Origin: Nymphaea colorata
Lineage: Eukaryota > Streptophyta > Magnoliopsida > Nymphaeales > Nymphaeaceae
Length of the DNA: 64,000 nucleotides
Direction: 5' to 3'
Assembly: GCF_008831285.2 (NCBI RefSeq)
Contig: NC_045150.1
Location: 3,858,001 to 3,922,000 of the forward strand
This document shows positions 56,401-64,000 of the stretch, one piece after another. The notes beneath the pieces were generated by a model, which ran no database searches, had not been told where the DNA came from, and saw only the letters and a list, made by a program, of their open reading frames with translations. Each line of letters begins with the position of its first letter. Positions within the stretch are counted from its first letter, which is position 1. The translations under genes were made by a program, and so were the position numbers.

Positions 56401-57100
56401 AATATCTCTGCCACAATCACTGTTTCACATTCAAATTCCTAGCTGTTTGTCTCTTTTCCTATCTTATGTCTGCCCCCAAGTCCCCTTTTTCTTGCTTTCT
56501 TTTCTTTGCCTAACTAAAAAATGGCTTCCACTTATTTAGAAAAAGCATTCCTCTGTAATTTAACAAGGCCTTGCACATGCTTGAGCGGCATTTCAAATAT
56601 TTTACATGATTTTTCAACTTACCAATTCCAAATTCTGGTCCAAATTTTTTTACTGCAGTTTTCTTGATATATCGTTCCATCCTTTATGTGTGAAGCCACC
56701 TTGGACCTTCCTCCCTTTTATGCAAGACAGTTCAAGCATTACTTGAACCAAATATTCATCATGCGTAGTCAACCATCTCAAAATTTTAAATTTTTCGACT
56801 TTAGAGGAGTCCATATCTACATCATAGTCAATAAAGAAAATGCTATAATCATAATTCATATTACAACTTACAAATCTAATAAAACAACAATAAAACCAAG
56901 ACCTCCTAAAAGTCTAGTGAAAGTGCCTTTTTACAATGAAGAAGTACCACAACAAATACAAGCACAGTCTTTAAAAAAAAAAAAAAAGGGAACCTGACCA
57001 CACTGATAGAACAGGATGCATTTATGTTACCATTATGTTTTAAGTGCACACAACAGCCAGCACACATGGTAAAAATCCATCTACATACCCATGTAGATGT
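53476..57100. other. No gene recognised
   Basis: AT-rich, with a (TA)n tract at 54920-54940 and a nearly pure AT stretch at 55320-55410. The segment 55785-55945 starts with AGAGCTAGAAATTTTGACTGG and ends with CTGGCTCCACCACTG, suggesting a small transposon relic. The frame at 55075-55320 (81 codons) has no domain. Confidence 0.45.
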
Positions 57101-57560
57101 CTTACTTATAGCATGTCTTACCCTAATATGGACCCAAATTTAGGTCACTCACGAACAAAATATTTACAAAGTATTTCTTGAATCGTCCATGAAAGTGCAT
57201 GAAAATCATGTGGGAAGCTGCTGAATTGATAGTGGTGGGGTGAGAAAATTAAGTTTAAGTAGGTTTTAAACACTGCAGGGAAACTTTATATAGGAGAATT
57301 TGTTGCCCATTCTACCGAACCTTACTTATAGCATGTCTTACCCCAAATCTGCACCCAAATTTAGGTCACTCGCAAACAAAATATTCACAAATTTATGTTT
57401 TAATGAAGTGGTAATGCACTAAGCATGAAAGTGCATGAAAATCATGTGGGAAGCTGCTGACTTGATAGTAGTGGGGTGAGAAAATTAAGTTTAAGTAGGT
57501 TTTGAACACTTCAGGGAAACTTTATATAGGAGAATTTGCAGCACATTCTATTGAACCTTG
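57101..57560. repeat. Tandem duplication, 220-240-bp unit
   Basis: CTTACTTATAGCATGTCTTA occurs at 57101 and at 57321, followed in both by the ACCCAAATTTAGGTCACTC block, ATGAAAATCATGTGGGAAGC and TTATATAGGAGAATTTG. The second unit carries about 18 extra bases near 57395. The copies differ at roughly one base in fifteen. Confidence 0.92.
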
Positions 57561-58790
57561 TTAAATGCATAAACCAAGAGTCAGCGTCATGTGCTGGTTG
57601 ACAGAGTTCTATAAGGAAGCTGTTTACCTAGTTTTAGATCTTGTGGCAGCGGATGTGGGCTCCTGTAGCATGTGGCAGGAGCAGCTTCTATTTTAGGCTG
57701 GCCTGTCCAGTTGGTTGAAACTCATGCTTTCAAGTATTCCTTATAGATGGATAAAGTTCAAAAACTTGAGAACTTACATGTTCTCACTCTAATTATCATC
57801 ATTAATGTCATTAAGCCGAATAACAACTCCAAAAAGTGCCCAAGCATAACAAGAAAAAAAACTAAAAATATATTGGGACATACACATATTACACCTAAAA
57901 GGCCCTGATGACAGCAATTGTTCAAGAACAGTTTGATTATAGTAATGGAAGTTAGCCTTCAGAACACAAGACTACAGTAATGGAAGTTAGCCTTCAGAAC
58001 AGTTTGATTCATCCTTAACTTAATTGCATACGTTCGATAATCTGTAGGTCACAAATTCAAAGAATCAAATCACACTGCAAATCAGCTATACTCTTTTCGT
58101 CAACCAATAACAAGCATCAAGACGTGCTTAAGCTCCAACCTTTAATGGACTTGAGTATAACAGTTTTTTGAAATGAGAGTATTACATGGTATGGCTAGTT
58201 CAGTAAGAGATGCCAAAATGAGTTTTAGCAAGAAACTGATCGAACACCAGGCTGAAAAAGATTTTGTCTAAAACTATCTGTTCCCAAACCCCCACCCACA
58301 CCTCTGCACGTACAGCCTCTGTGGTGGCTACTATAATGCACGAGCAAATATAACTAGGAGAAAGGTAAATATTCAAGAATAGGTGATGATGCAAAGTAAC
58401 ATAGAAACATGTAACAGGCAGCAGTAAGAAGACGGCACTAAAGTGTAGAAAAGTGGCTCAAGAACAAAAAGGAAATCACTTAAATCCAAGACTGATTTTA
58501 ACACAATCATTTCATCAAGCACTTAAGAGGCAGCCAGACGTACAAAAAGAAAAAAAAAAACATACAAAGACAAAAAGGACATACAAAGACAAACAAGCAA
58601 ATAACGTTTTATAGACCCAATATGCCCAGCAAGAAGACGTTTTTCATAGGGACAGCAAGAAGACGTTGGACAAAGACAAGTTCCATCAATACCTTGAACG
58701 GATCCCTTCGGTAACTTCGTATCGAGAAGACCTAATATGTCAAGGAAGAAGATGGGCAGTAGTACTCAGGTCGGAGATGCTTGAGAGTGT
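57561..58790. other. No gene recognised; one 35-bp-period duplication
   Basis: AGTAATGGAAGTTAGCCTTC plus AGAACA occurs at 57941 and 57976, flanked on both sides by AGAACAGTTTGATT. Nothing else is recognised. A short (GA)n tract at 58793-58809 borders the LINE. Confidence 0.6.
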
Positions 58791-59014
58791 GTGTGAGAGA
58801 GAGAGAGAGCCGATAAAATGGGAATATATAACAAAATTTGGGGACAAGAGGTCCCCTAGGTACAAAAACAATCCGCATAAAACAAACCGCAAAAACAGAA
58901 GCAGGAAGACGAAATATACAAAACAGTGCACAGAAAAATAAGAGAGAGAGGAAAGACGGAGCGACACAGTCACCCAGCCGTGGATGGGCAGCAGCGCTTC
59001 AACCGAATGGAAAA

Positions 59015-59958
59015 CTAGACATCCCCTTGCACAAGACGAGCTACAGAATCTGGCGTAGAGAAGGTGCCCCTAAAGACCCTGTTGCTGCTTTCCTCCGAAA
59101 TGTGCCACCAAGCTGAAATGAGCCACAACCTCCAGACATGACCCCAGGAAGCAGACAGGTGGGGGGAAGGACAAAAGAGGAAAAGAAGATGAATGGATGG
59201 TGGGTTTGAAAGACTACTAACAATAGAGGACCAAGTAGAAGCAAGAACACTAGAGAAAAAATGGCAAGAAGTAAAAAGGTGGACCCGAAACTCAGTCGCG
59301 ACAAGACATAGGGGACACTGATTAGCCAAACTGATGCCAAGGCACTGTAGGTGGTCTTGATATGGACGGTAAGAAAAAGCCAGACAAAAGCAATAGCACG
59401 AGGAGAGGGATCAGGAGACCAAAGGGAATAGGGTGGGAGCGACGCGACAGAAGGACCAAAGGAGACCAGGTAGCAAGAAGAAAAAGTGGACTCACGGGTA
59501 GGTGAAAGAGTCTAGGATGGGGACGTGGATGATGAGAGGTCAGCAAGGTGAAGGAAAAGAGGAAGGACAGAAAGCATGTCGCACCAAAAGTGAGAGGGGG
59601 AGGTGTGAGAGATAGAACTATTTCAGACGCTAGGGGAAGACAGGTCAAATTTGGAACTAATGAATTGGGTGATGGGAGAATGCTCAGTCGCTAACCGCCA
59701 CCACCAAGAACACAGGGAAGACTCGCAAGCCCGACTAAGGTTGGTAACCCCAGCACCCCCAAGAAGACGTGGAAAGGCAACTACATCCCAATACGCAAAG
59801 CGATCTGAAGGTCGATCACCGTTCCAAATAAACTTACGAATAAGCTTGTCAAACCTACTCAAAACAGCCACAGGAGACCGATAGACAGCCAAAGCATGGA
59901 GAGGAACCGATGCAAGGCAGTGCTTAGCTAGAGTAATATGACCTGGGAGAGAAAGCAA
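59015..59958 (-). pseudogene. LINE C-terminal region with zf-RVT domain, broken
   Basis: Frame 59958-59623 holds LSLPGHITLAKHCLASVPLH, then FIWNGDRPSDRFAYWDVVAF and the GGAGVTNL stretch, the post-RT segment of plant L1. Frame 59329-59015 holds CPLCLVATEFRVHLFTSCHF, the Cys/His pattern of the zf-RVT zinc-binding domain. A frame change lies between them near 59620 and another near 59340. Confidence 0.8.
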
Positions 59959-60189
59959 CTTTCCTTGCTAACCCTGAAGGTGATTACTAAGCTTCTGCTC
60001 CAGTCCATTCCAAAAAGAGGGTGCAGGAGGCAATAATGTAATCTGAAGCCCTATGTAGTCCATGGGCAGGCTACTAGCCTTACACCTAAAGCAAGCTTCT
60101 GCGAGAAGTATCGTGGCCGGATCCGCGTGGATGAGGGAAAGGTAACATTTGGCAGAATTGATAGAAAGACCCGAGATGAGCTCAAAAAC

Positions 60190-61212
60190 CTAAAGGATGA
60201 GCCACGTTCTCACAATCTGTTGGCAGGAAGCATTGCCAAACAGGAGAAAGTCGTCAGCATACTGAAGGGTGGAGAAGGTCTGTAAGTGGGAGAGCGAATC
60301 AGGTGTGAGGAAGCCAACGACCATTGCGTGATGAAAAAGCGCAGAAAAGCTCTCAACAACCAAGTTGAAAAGCAAGGACGATAACGGACAACATTGACGG
60401 AGGGCACGCTTGAGATAGAAGAAATCGCCACACTTCCTATTGAAGGAGACCGCAAGTTGGGCCTCAGTGATAAGCGACAGGATCCACTGTCTAAACGAAG
60501 GACCAAAAGAAAGACGGGCGAGGAGGTCAGAACGGAACTCCCAACTAACTGAGTCAAACGCCTTAAAGATGTCCAACTTAAGGATGAATGAAGGAAGCCG
60601 TAGACAGTAAAGGGAGTCAACAACCTCATTGGCTAAGGACAACCGCGTCCTGCAGACGCCGACCCTTGACGAAAGCAACCTGGAAGGGGTTAATGATAGA
60701 AGGCATGATAGGCGCAAGCCACAAAGAGAGCAACTTAGCAATAATCTTGCAAGGTGTGCCTCGGTTGGAGATCGGGCGAAAGTGGGTGACGTCCGTAGGG
60801 TTAGGGCGCTTAGGCACCAAGACGCAGGTAGCCCGATTGAATTCCTTCAGGAAAATGGAATTGGAAGCGAACTCATCACAGACGCAAACACATCAGCGCT
60901 ACAAACCTCCCAAAAGGTACGAAAAAACTCGACAGGGAAACCATCAATGCCGGGTGCCTTACCGGAATCAAGGGCCCAGACTGCGTTCTTGATCTCTTGG
61001 TGCAGGAAGGGCCGCTCAAGAGATATCTCACAAGAGACAGAGAGAGAGGAGACATGAAAATCCGGCAGGGGGGCACGAAAGCGAAGAGGTTTAGAGTAGA
61101 AATCCCAGAAATGAGCACTTAGAGCCGGAAGTATGTCATCGGCAAGAAAAACACCACCCTCGATATCCAAGGACTGGAGCAACGTCTGACGGAGCCTTTG
61201 AGAGGAGGCCAA
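60190..61212 (-). pseudogene. LINE reverse transcriptase, broken
   Basis: Frames 61212-60847, 60820-60626 and 60741-60190 give the domain in order: AVWALDSGKAPGIDGFPVEF, then THFRPISN and IIAKLLSLWLAPIMPSI, then LKLDIFKAFDSVSWEF (motif A, catalytic Asp), then ALRQCCPLSSLLFNLVVESF (family: RQGDPLSP; the Gly-Asp is lost) and TLQYADDFLLF (motif C, YADD, intact). The enzyme would copy element RNA at the target site. Frame changes at about 60840 and 60650, together with the altered motif B, make it non-functional. Confidence 0.88.
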
Positions 61213-61480
61213 GTGGAAGAATCTAGAGTTCTGGTCCCCATGCGCAAGCCAACCCAGCCTAGAGCACTGCTGCCAGTGGATAGACTCCCTAATCCGCCAC
61301 TCCTAGCAAGACACTGCAGACAAAAGAGACGAGAAGATTGATCCGTAGAAATAATGTCAGAGCCTTAAGGGACAGGATCTCCTCATCCCAATCGGCCACC
61401 TCCGAAAATTTGCTGCTCCAAAAAATGCGCTTCCAGGCTTAGGGCCTCCCTCCGGATGAAGTGCAACTTCCGCGAGAGCC

Positions 61481-62290
61481 TTAAAGCAACCCACCTGCCA
61501 TTGACGGCGCGAGCCCACCAATTAGGGACGGTAGCCACAAAGGATTCATCTCAGAGCCACCAAAGCTCAAAACGGAACCTGGCGTGCCCGATACCAGCCC
61601 TACCCCGAAGAAGGGAAAGGAGCAGCGGAACGTGATTAGACAAGTGCCTCGGACCAAGAACCAAGGAGGACGAAGGAAAAGCAGAGAACAACTCAGGCGA
61701 AAGGAAGATACGGTCCAATCTACGAAGGACCGGAGGGTTTCTATTGTTGGACCAAGTAAACGTACCCTTAGTCGAAGGCACGTCAAAACGACCAAAATCA
61801 TCAATGAACGATCGAAATGGAGACATAGACAGGCCAAAAGTGATAGGGGAGGATGAATCAGCAAGGCTAAGCAAACAGTTGAAGTCTCCGGCCAGCAGCC
61901 AAGGTGAAGTTGCGAGCTGGCGAACCTGATGAGCTCATCCCACAGCTGTCCACGCAAAGCCCTAACGCAAGGGCCATAAACCGCAGTAACAAAGATCGAA
62001 CCATTGGGCCAGAATCCGCTGAGAGAAGCAGAGATAGAGTACCTACTGACATGCACAACAGCCCCCGTAAGGGGTAGAGACCAAGCCAGCAGGATGTCGC
62101 CAGCAGCTCCACTAACTGGAAGGAACCCAAAGGACGGTTGACGCAATAAAGTACGAACACAGGCGTGAGAGATGATAGGCATCTTGGTCTCAACCACGAT
62201 TAGCACCGAAGGTCCATGCTGACAGACCCAAGAAGAGAGATATCTACACCGATAACGGGCACTGAAGCTGCACATTCCAACATGCAATCT
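61481..62290 (-). pseudogene. LINE AP-like endonuclease, broken
   Basis: The domain nicks target DNA to prime reverse transcription. Visible pieces in order are ACWNVQL near 62285 (family: CWNVRGL), VLIVVETKM near 62190, VYGPCVRALRGQLWDEL near 61950, WLLAGDFNCLLSLAD near 61900 with the catalytic GDFN, TFTWSNNR and RRLDRIFLS near 61740, and LSNHVPLLLSL near 61630. In the last, the catalytic SDH motif reads SNH (Asp to Asn). At least two frame changes separate these pieces. Both the frameshifts and the lost aspartate make it inactive. Confidence 0.82.
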
Positions 62291-64000
62291 TCATAGGGAA
62301 ACCACGTGAAGCGACGCACGCCTGGCCACCCTGGCAGCACCAGGAGGGAGGATGGAGGCTGCGAAAGTGCCAATCCTATGCAATTCCCACCGTAACTTGG
62401 ACAGGCTGGAGCGGGAGACCGGTGCCACAGCGGCAACAAAAGAGGAACGCAACAAATCAAGTTCCTCTGGTGGAAGAGAGACCTTAAGAACGGCAAGCAC
62501 ATCCGGGAGGGAGATGCCTAACTCAGCATCCAACAAGGGGACAACAGGTGGCAACCTATCGAGCAGGGAGTGACAAACAACTGGTCTACTGGTGGGACTA
62601 GGCAATAGAGCAGGGGAGGACAAGGAGTCAGAGGTGGATGCAAAATCAGTCCACAGGGTGGGGGAAAAAGAGTCAACACATGGGATGTGGGGAGGGCAGG
62701 GCTAACGGGTGGGAGGGGCTGGTAGGCGGGGTTTTGAGGAGAGCCGCAACTGAGTCTAGGGAGCAGAATATGCAGGGAAGGCAAGTCGGTGCTAAAGCTA
62801 CTGTCAAAAGAAACTGAAGGAACCCAATTCAGATAGGCAAAGGAGGAGGTTCTGGGTGGGGCATAGGGGGGCCAGTAACAAAGGTGAAGAGCCACAGACA
62901 GGCAACAGAGGGAGAAAGGCTAACTGGGGGTGACGAAATGCCAGAGGCCAAGACAACGGAGGCCACAGTCGAACAAGAGAGAGCAACAACAACAACCTTA
63001 AGGGGGCGACCCCCTACTGACAAGTGGGCAGCCGAAAGTAACGGTGCGGACGACTGGACATCGCCAAGGTCAGACTGACCAGCAAACAGCACCGGGTCGG
63101 GGTATCCTAAGGTGGAATCGCATGAAGCCCCAGCTCGCAAATTAGGAAAAGGAAGGGGCAAGCAGGGTAGCTCAGGGGAGCGCGGCAAAGAGCAGGCTAG
63201 ACTCCTTTGCTGAGAAGAGGCTGGCGTCCGCGGTGAGGGAAGCAAGGGCGGAAGCTGTGAAGGCGAGAGCTCGACCATCGAAGAGCACTGGTGTGGCGGA
63301 TCACCTGGGCTGAAGATATGTAGAACTTGTATCAAAAAGGCGGACCCCGCGTACAAGTACAAGCAGGCCCAAGTCAAGGAAGTCTGATAGAGCCAAAGAA
63401 CATAGAGCTCTCATCCGAAGAAGGAGACCACTGAACAACTGGCAGAGGAACCTGGACCCAGAAGGAAGAAGCGACCACTGCAAAGCCATGCTACCGACCA
63501 AAAAGGCCGTGATCATTCTGACAAGCAGGAAAATGGCATCGGGAACACGTGACGGCCCGGCGGCCGTTCAAGGAAGCACACCTCTGACACCACCACTGGC
63601 CCCATCTGACGCAGATAGCAGCGACAAACCAAAGAAGGTGACGAAGCCTGGAAGCACACCTGGAAGAGGGGACAAACCAAGGTGAGGGGCTGGCCTACTA
63701 ACGGAGACCACCTTGGGGAGCCTCATTCGCAAGGAACAATCACCCATCTGCAAAAGGAAAAAACAACAACGCACGGTCTGGAGGAAAGCCTGGAGGAGTC
63801 CGCGAGCGTCTCTCAGCTGAAGTGAGCCGGCTAAAAGACAATTGAAGATAGTAGATTGCCAACTGAAAGATAATGCCCTAGCCTGATGGACCCCCTCAGG
63901 CGAGCAAAGGAAACTGATCGCCGCACAACAAAGCAAGCGATTAAGAGGGAGGGGGTTACCCGGCCTGATACCACAAAGACTAGGACCCCCAACCCAAACC
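62291..64000 (-). pseudogene. LINE 5' region (ORF1 part), minus strand, partial
   Basis: Open minus-strand frames (for example 63377-62829 and 62623-62291) are proline-, serine- and leucine-rich and overlap in different phases. They sit where L1 ORF1, a nucleic-acid-binding protein, is expected. I see no clear zinc knuckle. The reading LSFSWQSTIFNCLLAGSLQL near 63850 may belong to an N-terminal domain of ORF1. The sequence runs off the right edge. Confidence 0.5.

Larger units (their letters stand above)
58800..64000 (-). mobile_element. LINE (L1-type) non-LTR retrotransposon, minus strand, decayed
   Basis: Read from the right edge leftward, the order is an unassigned 5' region, AP-type endonuclease, reverse transcriptase and a zf-RVT C-terminus, as in plant L1 elements. 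The coding sequence is divided over all three minus frames, so there are many frameshifts. The 3' end is probably near 58800-58900, where the minus strand becomes T-rich without domains. A clear poly(A) tail or target duplication was not found. The 5' end lies outside the window. The element is more GC-rich than its AT-rich left flank. Confidence 0.85.

Noticed and set aside
61584-62573. Plus-strand frames over the LINE
   Set aside because: Antisense shadows of the minus-strand endonuclease and ORF1 region.
1-64000. CRISPR arrays, tRNA and rRNA genes, operons, ribosome-binding sites
   Set aside because: No regularly spaced repeats of the right kind, no tRNA T-loop and acceptor pairing, and no rRNA-like sequence were seen. 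The introns and transposons show a plant nuclear genome, where operons and bacterial signals are not expected.

Overview
The window looks like an intergenic, transposon-rich stretch of a flowering-plant nuclear genome. The recognisable host-derived proteins are plant types: an aminophospholipid (P4) ATPase of the ALA2/ALA3 type, an NAD-isocitrate dehydrogenase catalytic subunit, an MO1-type FAD monooxygenase, and the FAD-oxidase N-terminus of plant cyclopropane-fatty-acid synthase. All are split by GT-AG introns and all are broken. I find no gene that I would call intact and functional, and no tRNA, rRNA or CRISPR array. The species cannot be fixed from the sequence.

Region 1-4.3 kb: AT-rich DNA without a recognised gene, a snap-back palindrome built on TA/GA repeats, a CACTA-like miniature element, and a LINE reverse-transcriptase scrap. 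Region 4.3-21.4 kb: a graveyard of one LTR-retrotransposon family. Two head-to-tail copies each have a methionine-tRNA primer-binding site (6704 and 16936) after a similar LTR-like segment. There is a protease relic near 13 kb and a large inverted pair (about 12.6-14.6 kb against 19.4-21.0 kb). A 3.25-kb hAT element (9011-12262) sits inside this block, with a decayed transposase and an 8-bp target duplication (one mismatch).

Region 21.4-28.4 kb: mostly unassigned, with a CT-rich tract, ending in an IDH pseudogene on the minus strand. Region 28.4-40.1 kb: the most interesting feature, an approximately 11.7-kb unit bounded by perfect 20-bp terminal inverted repeats. It carries captured exons of a P4-ATPase in two full direct repeats (4.5 and 4.2 kb) and a third short piece. 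It abuts the IDH pseudogene. This is best read as a gene-capturing, Pack-type DNA transposon that has duplicated its cargo.

Region 40.1-58.8 kb: two tandem copies of a 332-bp unit, an MO1-type monooxygenase pseudogene, a CFA-synthase pseudogene with four exons spread over 3.3 kb, a 405-bp MITE, and three further short tandem duplications. Region 58.8-64.0 kb: one LINE on the minus strand with endonuclease, reverse transcriptase and zf-RVT parts in several frames. It is inactivated by frameshifts and motif losses, and its 5' end runs out of the window.

There is no operon-like cooperation between genes here. The common theme is decay, nested insertion, and capture and local duplication of host gene fragments. 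I found no evidence for a new defence or metabolic system. The 11.7-kb capture element is the best candidate for something not yet described.
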